Shown here piece after piece: positions 1 through 8,778 of a stretch of 64,000 nucleotides of DNA. Source of the DNA: Desertivirga arenae (lineage in GTDB: Bacteria; Bacteroidota; Bacteroidia; Sphingobacteriales; Sphingobacteriaceae); contig NZ_JAFEWE010000001.1 of the NCBI RefSeq assembly GCF_017355785.1, positions 248,001 to 312,000 on the forward strand, read 5' to 3'. The notes beneath the pieces were generated by a model that saw nothing but the letters and a program-made list of their open reading frames with translations, was not told the origin of the DNA and searched no databases. Within the stretch, counting starts at the first letter, position 1; the number at the start of each line of letters is the position of its first letter. Made by a program: the position numbers and the translations under genes.

Positions 1-3000
1 AGGTGAGCTCATTGTACGCCACGGCTAAACTATCATTGTTAGAAATTTTGAAGTAAGGCTTAATCACATTGTTACTTATCGAGTTATCACCATTTCTGTA
101 AAGCACCTTAAGATTTAATGGTCGCACAACAAGTTCCTGCTTAGCAGTGACGGCCTTATACATGGAATTTCCCGGCTGGGTAGCAGTGATTGTAACAGTC
201 CCAGCCCTCAGTATGCGGGCAAGGCCTCCTGATACACTTACTATTTCATTGTCGGAGCTTTGAAATGCTACATTCAACCCAGACGAAGCTGAGGCCTCCA
301 ATATAAAATCAGCGTCTCCTGCCTTCTTAATTGTGATGGAAGGAAAGCTTATGCTCTGCTCTTTCTTCAGCACCTTTAAAAGTCTGGATACAGGGAGAGC
401 AGCTGCAAAAAGAGCATTTCCAGTCTGTGTAGCCGTAATGATCGTTTCACCTGCAGAAAGGATACGGAGAGAATCATTAACCACAGCAGCTACAGCAGGA
501 TCAGAGCTGGTATAAGAAACGGGTAGTCCAGATGAAGCGAGGGCGGAAAGTTTAAGATCCTGGTCGCCAATCTCCTTTTCTTGAACAAGACTAAATGTAA
601 TAACCTGATTTTGCTTGCTGTAGATAGCGCCTATCTCTGCTGCAGAAAGGGCCTTGCTGTATATCCTGAATTCGTCCAGGGAACCTTTCAGTAATGGATC
701 GTTGAACTGTGACTTTCCTAAGTAATTGAGCGAAGTGTTTCCGAGTGCTGAAGGTTTAAGACTCACATTGGTGTTGGTAGCTACAAGACTACCATTAATA
801 TACATTCTGCAAGTATTGCCTGACTGAGTTATTGCAAAATGCGTCCAGGAATTCAGAGGCAGAGAGTAGTTGAAACTAAGTTGCTGCTCTGCACTATTAT
901 TATTTTTAATCGCATACCTGATAATATTTGCTGTTCCGGCCTGTATGGTGAGGAACATAGAGGATGAAGTTCCTGTACCAAAGTCGAAAACCCTCATCCA
1001 GTTAGCTTTGGCATCCATTCTGACCCAGGTTGAGATAGTAAAATCGTTCAGCGAACTGACAATGCCAGGTGGCAAGGTTGCATAAGAATTAGTGCTGCCA
1101 TCCAGTTTAAGCGCCCTAGCAAATTTTCCGGTATCCCTTAAAGCTCCTGCAGCTAAATTAGCATGACTCGCGCCGTAGCTATCGCGTGCTTTAGATCCCG
1201 TTTCTTCGTCAAACCTATAATTCACCAGCTGACCCTGATCCGGTCGCGCTGCGACCTCTACACTTCCCGCATTCTGAATGCTATCACCGGACGCAACAAC
1301 ATAGTAATACGTGGTGCCATTTACGACATTCACATCGGTATAAGCAGGTGTAGTAACCCGTGCAACAGTGGTATAAGGACCGCCGGACGAAGTGGATCTT
1401 CCGACTACATAATCCATTTCCGGAATAGCATCCCATTCCAGGATATTTTTCCCATCTCCTTCTGCGGCAAAAACGTTGCTCACCACACTACTCATTACTG
1501 TGAGACTTAATGTTACGGTATCTGCAGTGCTCGTGTTAGAAGCAGTAAGACTAACCGGGAATACACCTTGTACCTTGGGAATTCCGGAAATTACTCCTGT
1601 AAGGCTATCAATGCTCAAACCGGCAGGAAGACCGCTTGCACTAAAACGTACAGGAGACTTAATGGCAGTTATACTGTAGGTATAAGGCTTGCCCAGGAGC
1701 GTAGTATCTGCTTGAGCACTGGTTATAATAACGGGCAATCCTCTTTCGTCTAATAGCTGAACATCGTTGCCATTGCCCCCTTTATACGTGATGCGAAAGC
1801 TATAACTACCCAGAGTAAGCAGTGACATTTCAGGAAGATCTTTAAAGATACCGGAAACCGGACTGGTACCTGTATTTTCAATAATGGTGAATATTGAACT
1901 TTCCGTCACTTCACCCTGCGCAAGTTTTACAGATAAACGAGGGCCATTGTTCAGCGTTACGCTTCCGCTTACCACGTTATCAGAGAGCTTAGCTGAGGGA
2001 TTAATATCTGCTACATAGGTTGCATCAGAGTATAGGTTTAAAGATGAAACTGTTAAGGTACCAACAGACATATTTCCAGGTTCAAGCACAGCTCCTGTTC
2101 CTGTTCCTGTTCCTATACTTACAGGGGCTGTACTCCTTCCTGTTCCCCCGAAGGATCCGGCTTCCGCAAAAACCGGACTGGTAAAAGTACCGGTAGCAGC
2201 ATTGTTGTTTAAGAGAAGCGTTCCCTGCTTAACGGTTGTTTTGCCTCCATAACTGCTATTACCTGAGAGGATTAACGTACCGGCACCCACCTTTTCAAAG
2301 CTCATCACCGAGCCGTTTACGTTCGAAATATTTCCTGAAAAAGTAGTACTTTGATTTAATGCTCCCACCCTTATCACAGGAGTGCCTCCACCATTACAGC
2401 GTATCGCGCCCCTTCCACTTAAAGCTCCAAATTCGATAGTACCTGAACTAAATTGAAGACTTTGAGTATCGTTTCCCGTGTTATCCAGTAACCAAAAAGC
2501 TTTAGCACTACCGGACTGCGGAGTTTCAAACCGTGTCCTTGAATTACCGCTCCTGAGTTTAGAGATAAAGGTGCCCTCAAAGGAGCTGTTGTCTCCAAAC
2601 AGATGAAGCCCTGCGGTTGTATTTCCATCCTGCTCAACAGTACCATTGCCAAGCAGCCTGCCTCTTAAATTCAATGCAGCTCCTGTCTGGAATATGTAGC
2701 TCCTTCTTTCATTTTTGATCTCGATATCGTTATAGAGGGTGGCGTCGGAACTTGAATATAATGAGCCTCCGTTCATAATAACTCTCCCTGTACCTAAAGG
2801 CCCGGCAGCAGGAAGGGATGGTGTTCCCGTTCCATGACCTGCAATTACAATAGCTTGAGTTGGGGGCCATCCCCCTGCCGTCCCGTTAATGACCGTGTTT
2901 CCTGTATAGGTATTATTACCGGAGATGAACAACGAACCCGTGCCGCTACGTGTAATACCTCCGTTACCGCTTATTGGCCCACTCAACGTAATATTTCCGG

Positions 3001-5752
3001 GACCACTGCTTACATATAATTGCTTATCTAATGTAATTGGAGCACTTAATATCTGGCTTCGTGATGAAGTGTTGACAAGATCATTATGCAATAGCATACT
3101 ATTTCCGGAAATCGAATAAGAAACAGCATCGCTAGTAAATTGTATTCTTGCTGCCTCCAGGCCCGTAATGTCATTCGTTAAAACAGAATCAGCGGAGGCT
3201 AAAAAAGTTAATACTGCAGATTTACCTGGAACCATATCTTCCAGCCAATTAGCAGCCAGGTTTAAAGAATCGCTTAAAGGTGCAGGATTCCATGTTACAC
3301 TGCTGGCACCAGCCAGGCCGAAAGCTTCAGAAGAGTTTGAACTTTCCTTTGTATTCCCCATAGAAGAAAGCACATAGTAATAGGGTATTCCTGCGGATAC
3401 CGCCAAATCAGAGTAAGTAGTATCTGAAACTGTTGCAATGGTTGTGAAAGGTCCTCCGCTTACCGATCCTCTTTTTACTTTGTAAGTTACAGCACCTGAA
3501 GCAGTATTCCACTGCAGGTCAATTTGCTCAGGTTTATTAACAACTGCAGGCTTAATTGGGATAGCGGGAGGAACCGAGGCAAATACTGCTGCAGAATTAG
3601 CACTTTCCAAGTCTCCTGCCAAGGCAGACACAACGTAAAAGTTATCGACTTCAGGCTGTGGCCTTTCATCTATAAACGAGCTCCCGGTAATTCCGGTTTG
3701 CAAGGGAATGTAAGGTCCTTCTGCTGAAAGTGCCCGCTTCACTGTATATGAACTTGCCCCCGCAGTGGCAGTCCAGGAAAGAGCGATGCGTGTGGTGTTA
3801 TTTACCGTTGCCGCCACGTTTACAGGTATCGCCGGAGGGGCACTGCCTGTTACATTTATTACTATTGTTGCATATCCCGATCCCAGGCTATTAACAGCTT
3901 CAAGGTTTACAGCATATTTGCCTGTGGTTAGAGGTGTTCCTGAAATAACACCAGTAAGACTGTCAATGTTCAAGCCCTGAGGCAAACCTGCGGCCCTAAA
4001 AGTTCCAGGATTACCTGATGCTGTTACTGTGAAATCAAAAGCCGTATTAAGTTTAGCATTTCCAGCTACTCCACTTGTAATTTCGGGTGCACCCGCAGCA
4101 TTACCTGAAGCTATTTTTAAGTTACTGAAAGTGGCAGAATTTAAAGCTGAAGAGTTATTGGAGATCGTATAGAAACCTATGTACGAATCCTTGAATGTTT
4201 GACGGGAAAGTGCCAGATTAGTCCAGTGAGTTCCATCCTGGGAATGATAGGTAAAAATGCGATCGCCAACCCTTTCCAGTTTTAACCACCACGGTACTTT
4301 CGGCTGCCAGTGACTTGAGCTGATACCTCCGTTACCGCCTATACCAATGGCTATATATTTAGCATTTGAGGCAAGAGACTCCCGGAGCATTACTCCGCAA
4401 TTGGAACTTGCTGACGACGTACTTTCTACTTTTACAATAACAGCAACATCTCCTGTAACTCTTTTGAAAGTAAAGTTTAAGGAATTAGCTAAAGAATTTC
4501 CGGCTCCTTTAACAATCCATTTTCCTTCATGGTAAACCGCACTTCCTGAAATTCCCGGATTACCAATATCCAAATTAGTCATAAGAGAAACAGGAACTGC
4601 ATTATCACCGGGGTATACGACCGGAGTTAATGGAGCAGCCTGGGTACTATCGGCGGATTTGAGGTACAAAAAAGACCAACTGTTCTCGCCGAGCAGGGTT
4701 CGCATTTGCGTAGTATAGGGGGTAGGAATACCTTTACGGCGAGCATAGGCGTTCTCAATAATGTTATTGAACGGCGAATGCCTGCGGAATCCAGTAGGGA
4801 TGCCCCAGCTTGTATAGTAAGCCGAGTATCCACCAAAGGGGATAAAAGGAATAGTTCCGGCTGGTGACAGGCTGTATCGATGATAAAGTTCACAAAGAGC
4901 CAGCAACCGGTTATCAAGCTCTGAAAACAGATCAATTCCCTGTTTCCACGCAACTTCCGCACTCCAGCCGAGTGCCTGGATCTGTACCCACCAATGATTA
5001 TCCCGGCCTGTATCTCCAACTTCTCCGTTTGGCAAGCTATTACGCAGCCCTCCCCCGGCATCCATACGGTAAACTTCTATAGCCTCTTTAAAACGAACAG
5101 GATCCTTTAGATAAGCTGCAATCCCTATAGCTATTTCAAGCTGAATGGCTCCTTTGTTATGATCCCTTAGAGGTGCAGGCACCCAGGAGTGCGGATAAAG
5201 CACGTCGCGAAAATACTCCTCAATATTAGCTGAATTAGCGGCAGTCCAACCTGGAAAAGTACTGCGGAGAATATCAGCCGCAGGAACGAAGTAAGGAATA
5301 TAATCACCAATATCCAGCATACTCTCATTTCCGCCCCAGCTCGTATTTACCCGTGCCCAGCTGTCAAGCAAATTAGTTGCCTTTCTCGCATAGGCAGAAT
5401 CTCCTGAAAAGACATACATGAAAGTAAGGTTGTGAATGGCGAGCATATCGCTCTTCCAGGCGTCGTTATTCAAATTTGGCGCACGGGTAACTGTAGCAAA
5501 GGGTCCACGCGGAAAATAATCCAGCCTCGACCTGGCATCATTGCGCAAGGCGGTGTAGCCAGTAAGCCAGGGTTCACGATAAATATTGCTTTTTAATTGT
5601 GCAATGTCATCTCTCGTGAAGGGAACACCGGGACTAGCAAACTGTATATCCTGGGCGGAAACATGGCTTAGAAAAGTCAGGTGGCATAACAGGAATACTG
5701 CCAGCCACCCTAACTTTCTACCTACCTGAAAGATTGGTAATAGTTTACTCAT
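1..5752 (-). CDS. Giant secreted alginate_lyase-fold protein with Fn3, autotransporter-type repeats, LamG and CBM3-like modules (C-terminus beyond window)
   Basis: The minus frame is open from ATG at 5752 to the left edge, giving at least 1917 residues. Residues 1-33 are a signal peptide ending VSA-Q. Residues ~36-370 are an alginate_lyase-type alpha-toroid (GRDNHWWVQ and AEVAWKQG motifs, shared with the 13952-15946 protein). Then follow a DUF1349/concanavalin-like domain (~390-550), a putative Ig domain (~555-635), two Fn3 (~638-811), a Gly/Ser/Thr/Asn-rich region with autotransporter-associated beta-strand repeats (~815-1330), another Ig and Fn3 (~1335-1505), LamG (~1510-1700), and two Ig-like repeats (~1705-1876). 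Last is the start of a CBM3-like cellulose-binding module (LKVLYRNGD, NNVIKPYFKI). Known of the fold: polysaccharide lyases acting on polyuronides. Inferred: extracellular lyase that binds insoluble glycan. Substrate is not predictable from the window; PL38 or a related family is possible. A promoter-like element lies 48 nt upstream of the ATG. Confidence 0.85.
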   Translation of the reverse strand, partial: MSKLLPIFQVGRKLGWLAVFLLCHLTFLSHVSAQDIQFASPGVPFTRDDIAQLKSNIYREPWLTGYTALRNDARSRLDYFPRGPFATVTRAPNLNNDAWKSDMLAIHNLTFMYVFSGDSAYARKATNLLDSWARVNTSWGGNESMLDIGDYIPYFVPAADILRSTFPGWTAANSANIEEYFRDVLYPHSWVPAPLRDHNKGAIQLEIAIGIAAYLKDPVRFKEAIEVYRMDAGGGLRNSLPNGEVGDTGRDNHWWVQIQALGWSAEVAWKQGIDLFSELDNRLLALCELYHRYSLSPAGTIPFIPFGGYSAYYTSWGIPTGFRRHSPFNNIIENAYARRKGIPTPYTTQMRTLLGENSWSFLYLKSADSTQAAPLTPVVYPGDNAVPVSLMTNLDIGNPGISGSAVYHEGKWIVKGAGNSLANSLNFTFKRVTGDVAVIVKVESTSSASSNCGVMLRESLASNAKYIAIGIGGNGGISSSHWQPKVPWWLKLERVGDRIFTYHSQDGTHWTNLALSRQTFKDSYIGFYTISNNSSALNSATFSNLKIASGNAAGAPEITSGVAGNAKLNTAFDFTVTASGNPGTFRAAGLPQGLNIDSLTGVISGTPLTTGKYAVNLEAVNSLGSGYATIVINVTGSAPPAIPVNVAATVNNTTRIALSWTATAGASSYTVKRALSAEGPYIPLQTGITGSSFIDERPQPEVDNFYVVSALAGDLESANSAAVFASVPPAIPIKPAVVNKPEQIDLQWNTASGAVTYKVKRGSVSGGPFTTIATVSDTTYSDLAVSAGIPYYYVLSSMGNTKESSNSSEAFGLAGASSVTWNPAPLSDSLNLAANWLEDMVPGKSAVLTFLASADSVLTNDITGLEAARIQFTSDAVSYSISGNSMLLHNDLVNTSSRSQILSAPITLDKQLYVSSGPGNITLSGPISGNGGITRSGTGSLFISGNNTYTGNTVINGTAGGWPPTQAIVIAGHGTGTPSLPAAGPLGTGRVIMNGGSLYSSSDATLYNDIEIKNERRSYIFQTGAALNLRGRLLGNGTVEQDGNTTAGLHLFGDNSSFEGTFISKLRSGNSRTRFETPQSGSAKAFWLLDNTGNDTQSLQFSSGTIEFGALSGRGAIRCNGGGTPVIRVGALNQSTTFSGNISNVNGSVMSFEKVGAGTLILSGNSSYGGKTTVKQGTLLLNNNAATGTFTSPVFAEAGSFGGTGRSTAPVSIGTGTGTGAVLEPGNMSVGTLTVSSLNLYSDATYVADINPSAKLSDNVVSGSVTLNNGPRLSVKLAQGEVTESSIFTIIENTGTSPVSGIFKDLPEMSLLTLGSYSFRITYKGGNGNDVQLLDERGLPVIITSAQADTTLLGKPYTYSITAIKSPVRFSASGLPAGLSIDSLTGVISGIPKVQGVFPVSLTASNTSTADTVTLSLTVMSSVVSNVFAAEGDGKNILEWDAIPEMDYVVGRSTSSGGPYTTVARVTTPAYTDVNVVNGTTYYYVVASGDSIQNAGSVEVAARPDQGQLVNYRFDEETGSKARDSYGASHANLAAGALRDTGKFARALKLDGSTNSYATLPPGIVSSLNDFTISTWVRMDAKANWMRVFDFGTGTSSSMFLTIQAGTANIIRYAIKNNNSAEQQLSFNYSLPLNSWTHFAITQSGNTCRMYINGSLVATNTNVSLKPSALGNTSLNYLGKSQFNDPLLKGSLDEFRIYSKALSAAEIGAIYSKQNQVITFSLVQEKEIGDQDLKLSALASSGLPVSYTSSDPAVAAVVNDSLRILSAGETIITATQTGNALFAAALPVSRLLKVLKKEQSISFPSITIKKAGDADFILEASASSGLNVAFQSSDNEIVSVSGGLARILRAGTVTITATQPGNSMYKAVTAKQELVVRPLNLKVLYRNGDNSISNNVIKPYFKISNNDSLAVAYNELT

Positions 5753-5799
5753 AATCATAGATTTATATATATAATTGGGTTAGTTAAAGTACTCCTGTT

Positions 5800-5829
5800 A
5801 TGACAAGAATAGCCGGTATTAATACTCAA
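5800..5829 (-). promoter_or_regulatory. Two-box promoter/operator element, copy 1
   Basis: On the minus strand the sequence reads TTGAGTAT, 16 bp, TGTCAT. The TGTCAT box ends 48 nt before the ATG of the giant lyase gene. Both boxes and the spacer length are identical in two other copies (8464-8493 and 22537-22566). The geometry resembles an ECF sigma -35/-10 pair, but an activator site is equally possible. It implies that the lyase gene is transcribed independently of the upstream lacI-type gene. Confidence 0.6.
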
Positions 5830-5905
5830 CTTCTTCAATTTTTATCTTTCGGAATTAAGGAAAGAGTCTTGGCCTGGAGTAAATTCAGGATAAACGATTG
5901 AAAAG

Positions 5906-6916
5906 CTAGTTTCTGCGGCGTTTGATGAATCTGGAAGCCAGGGTCAGTGTTTTGACAAGCCGCTCCTCTTCGTCTTTCTGCAGTGACTCTAACAGGATCT
6001 GCATTACATGCATTGACATCTGCTTAACAGGCTGCCGTATTGATGAAACCGGTTGGTCTAATACATCAAATATAGGGAGGTCATCATAAGATGCGATAGA
6101 TAGCTTCTTCGGGATTTTCGCCTCCATTTCACGAATAATCCTTATTCCAACCAGTGCAAGGTAATGGGTTGAGAAAAATATTGCGTCCAGTTGAGAACTA
6201 CTTTTCAGGAACTCTTTAATTTCCACCTCCAGAAAGTCCTGTTCATCCACGAAAGCTACTTCTTTTACCAAAGACTCAAGCTGCCTGGCTTTGATAGCAT
6301 CCATATAGGCCTTGCAACGATCTGTCATCTGCTGCTGCCGGGAATTTGTTGTTATTATCGCCACGTTTTTATTTCCCTGATCTATCAAATCGATAACCGC
6401 AGCATAAGTACTTTCATAATTATCAGAAACAACATAACTACAATTTATTTCCGGATAGAACCGGTCAAACAACACTACCGGATAGTTTAAATCCACCAAT
6501 TCAGTGATCTCCCTTTCAAGTCCGGGTGGTGGCGCTATTATCAGACCATCAACCATTCTATTCCTGAAGAAGTCTAATAATCCCCTGGCAATTTCCGGGT
6601 CGTTCTCAGTGCTACCATAAATCACCTTATAGCCGTTTCTAAAGGCAATTTTACCTATATGATAAGCTATCTCTGAAAAAAATACATCTGATATATTTTC
6701 CACCAGCAGGCCAATCGTCATCGACTTACCGGTAGAAAGGCTTTTTGCGAGTTGATTCTTCTTATACCCCGTTTTACGCACAAAATCATTTACCAGATCT
6801 GTCATTGATTTGCTTATACGCATTTCAGGGCCCTTACCATTCAAAATAAGGGAAACCGTAGTTGCAGAAACACCAAGTTCTTTTGCAATGCTCTTTATAG
6901 ATGGCTTTTCAGGCAT
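5906..6916 (-). CDS. LacI/PurR-family transcriptional regulator
   Basis: 336 aa, the usual length for the family. Residues ~5-26 form the N-terminal LacI helix-turn-helix (SIKSIAKELGVSATTVSLIL), followed by the hinge region (QLAKSLSTGKS). From ~65 on there is a periplasmic-binding-protein-like sensor domain (TIGLLVENISDVFF, DGLIIAPPP, SIASYDDLPIFDVL). It starts 19 bp after the stop of the beta-helix enzyme gene (6936-8435), so the two are probably co-transcribed. Family role: cytoplasmic DNA-binding regulator that responds to a sugar or sugar acid. Inferred: feedback control of this catabolic locus by an imported breakdown product. The ligand is unknown. Confidence 0.9.
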   Translation of the reverse strand: MPEKPSIKSIAKELGVSATTVSLILNGKGPEMRISKSMTDLVNDFVRKTGYKKNQLAKSLSTGKSMTIGLLVENISDVFFSEIAYHIGKIAFRNGYKVIYGSTENDPEIARGLLDFFRNRMVDGLIIAPPPGLEREITELVDLNYPVVLFDRFYPEINCSYVVSDNYESTYAAVIDLIDQGNKNVAIITTNSRQQQMTDRCKAYMDAIKARQLESLVKEVAFVDEQDFLEVEIKEFLKSSSQLDAIFFSTHYLALVGIRIIREMEAKIPKKLSIASYDDLPIFDVLDQPVSSIRQPVKQMSMHVMQILLESLQKDEEERLVKTLTLASRFIKRRRN

Positions 6917-6935
6917 GTCGCAGAGAATATTTAGA

Positions 6936-8435
6936 CTATTTGGTCCTTATGAATGTTATACCCTCCACATGGTCTCCAACATAGAAACCGGCTATATCGG
7001 AGGTTTTATACCATGCGGGCTTTTTCATGTCATCCGAAATAAGGAGGCCATTTATCGTTAAATTCTCAAATACTATATCTCTGATGGTCCTGTCTTTATC
7101 ATAACCACAAATTATCGACGTAACCGAGTTACTCCCGCTGTATGTAATATTTTTAAAAAGGACATTTTCAATACCCCTGCCGGGAGAGGTACAATACTTT
7201 TTATTATAGAACACCCTTAGGTTTAACAGCTGCCCTTGCCGGAAGTCTTCCACACGTATATTCTCAAAACGAACTTTTCTTATCAGGTTGCTGTCTCCTG
7301 CATTTATTGCAAAGCACCCCTGATAGTCAAGCTGAGCCTCTTTATGATCCAGGATATCAAGATTATTATAAGTGATATTTTCAAGAATTTCCGGAGAAGG
7401 GGTGCTGCCATGAGTTCCAATAAGTATCGGGTGGGCTACGTCGGCCCATAGCACGGAGTTTTGAAAGACGATATTGCGGCTCCCACCTTTAAAACCGTGC
7501 CGGGTACCATAAACGGTACTACAATCGTCGGAGTTCCTGTTAAAAACACTATCTATCAACACATTATTACTTGCCATTATATTCATTCCATCACCCCACC
7601 CAAAGTAACTGATCGTTTTGACATTCCGGATAGTGACGCTGTCAGAGCCTCCCGTTAAACACTGGGTTGAGAAAAGTCCGCTCACAAATACATTTCTCGA
7701 ATTAGCTATTTTTATTCCCATTTTCACCGCCTGGTCAACCATGCCGCGACCAAGAATCCGTACATTGCGGGCATTTTCAACGAGAAGCTGACCTTTTAGT
7801 ACAGCTTCTCCATGCACGTATACTGTCTTATTTGAGGGAATCTTAAATTTTCCTCCATCAATTTCATGTATTCCAGGACCGAAATAAATCAGGTTCTTAT
7901 TTTTCCGATCAGGCACAAAACTCTCTATAGGATTAGCAAATAGATGGAGGTTATGAAAAATATCTCCATTAAACTCTATGGAGATGTTTGAAGGTTTGAC
8001 AAGCTTAAAAAAAACTGTACTTCCTCGCAGATCCTGAACCATATTGTACGACAGAGGGCGGATGCGGGCCGCCTTAGCATCTCCCTTTGCTAAAGTCACC
8101 GCCACTTCAACTTCACCGGCGAAATCGAAATTAGACATAGAAGCTTGTTCTTCACGGTGCATACCATCAACAACATGATCTACTTTTACAAGGTATGTGG
8201 GTATCCTTTGCCATTCCCCCCCGGCAGAACGGACCTTCACGGAAAAGGTATTATTTAGAATTGCTCCCTGAGGTGCCTGATAAACTTTTAATTTCGGCTG
8301 GGGTTGCTTTTCAGAAAAGCAAAAAGCTGGTGAAGAAATGAATAACAATGCACTAAGAAGCACTGAGAATGAAAGTCTTGCTGAGAAGGGATAAAGGTTA
8401 TTAGCAAAACGCAGAATTGATCTAATCAATATCAT
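6936..8435 (-). CDS. Secreted right-handed beta-helix glycosidase, GH28/GH49-like
   Basis: 499 aa with a signal peptide (hydrophobic ~20-40, ending near AFC/FSE). An N-terminal beta-sandwich (~48-190) precedes parallel beta-helix coils (~200-480) with repeated short segments such as NVRILGRGMVD, NVLIDSVF and RKVRFENIRVEDF. Candidate catalytic acids are in GWGDGMNIM and NSDDCSTVY, which resemble the Asp pairs of GH28 and GH49 enzymes; an HG dipeptide occurs in GTHGS. Known: GH28 cleave polygalacturonides and GH49 cleave dextran/pullulan. Inferred: acts on oligosaccharides released by the neighbouring lyases. A polysaccharide-lyase role on the same fold cannot be excluded. A 12-bp inverted repeat covers its start codon and leader, and copy 2 of the two-box element lies 29 nt upstream. 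Confidence 0.75.
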   Translation of the reverse strand: MILIRSILRFANNLYPFSARLSFSVLLSALLFISSPAFCFSEKQPQPKLKVYQAPQGAILNNTFSVKVRSAGGEWQRIPTYLVKVDHVVDGMHREEQASMSNFDFAGEVEVAVTLAKGDAKAARIRPLSYNMVQDLRGSTVFFKLVKPSNISIEFNGDIFHNLHLFANPIESFVPDRKNKNLIYFGPGIHEIDGGKFKIPSNKTVYVHGEAVLKGQLLVENARNVRILGRGMVDQAVKMGIKIANSRNVFVSGLFSTQCLTGGSDSVTIRNVKTISYFGWGDGMNIMASNNVLIDSVFNRNSDDCSTVYGTRHGFKGGSRNIVFQNSVLWADVAHPILIGTHGSTPSPEILENITYNNLDILDHKEAQLDYQGCFAINAGDSNLIRKVRFENIRVEDFRQGQLLNLRVFYNKKYCTSPGRGIENVLFKNITYSGSNSVTSIICGYDKDRTIRDIVFENLTINGLLISDDMKKPAWYKTSDIAGFYVGDHVEGITFIRTK

Positions 8436-8467
8436 AATACTGTATGTGTGTTTGAACAGTATTATGA
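8432..8467. repeat. Perfect 12-bp inverted repeat over the start codon of the GH28/49-like gene
   Basis: TCATAATACTGT at 8432-8443 and ACAGTATTATGA at 8456-8467 are perfect reverse complements separated by 12 bp. One arm contains the initiation codon (8433-8435) and the other overlaps the TGTCAT box at 8464-8469. It could be a repressor operator for the adjacent LacI-type protein or an RNA hairpin hiding the start codon. Confidence 0.75.
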
Positions 8468-8493
8468 CAAGCGTTAGATCATATCATACTCAA
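8464..8493 (-). promoter_or_regulatory. Two-box promoter/operator element, copy 2
   Basis: Minus strand TTGAGTAT, 16 bp, TGTCAT. It ends 29 nt before the start codon of the beta-helix enzyme. If it is an ECF-type -35/-10 pair, the leader would be about 20 nt, with transcription starting inside the 12-bp inverted repeat. See copies at 5800-5829 and 22537-22566. Confidence 0.6.
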
Positions 8494-8778
8494 AGGAAGG
8501 CAAAGAAATCTGATTAATTTGATGGTGAAAGGCCTGTAAAATTAAAAAGGCAGCTAACGGGAGTTAGCTTACCTTTCGCGTATAACCAATATAATGAGAA
8601 GGGACATTTCGCCATGGCTTAATGACAACCATGAACTGATGGACGAAATAAGCAGAAATTGATGTTACTAACAGGGGATAGATTCGTCAAAGAGGTGTTG
8701 TAAAAAGGCCATTCTACTTTTCAAAAGACCTTAACGACCTGATTCATGACTTTAATTGCTCTAATTGAAATAGAAGAC
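8494..8778. other. Rest of the intergenic region between HTCS and GH28/49-like gene
   Basis: No ORF is supported. It holds the end of the HTCS transcript; a weak stem AAGGTC...GGCCTT near 8705-8733 followed by a short T run on the minus strand may be a terminator. Nothing else recognised. Confidence 0.4.

Noticed and set aside
1163-1510. Plus-strand frames opposite the giant lyase and other large genes
   Set aside because: They are shadows of a single minus-strand frame open for 5.7 kb with coherent domains.
2094-2114. CCTGTT hexanucleotide repeats inside the giant lyase gene
   Set aside because: Only three full units, in frame and encoding Gly-Thr; consistent with ordinary low-complexity coding sequence rather than a phase-variable tract.
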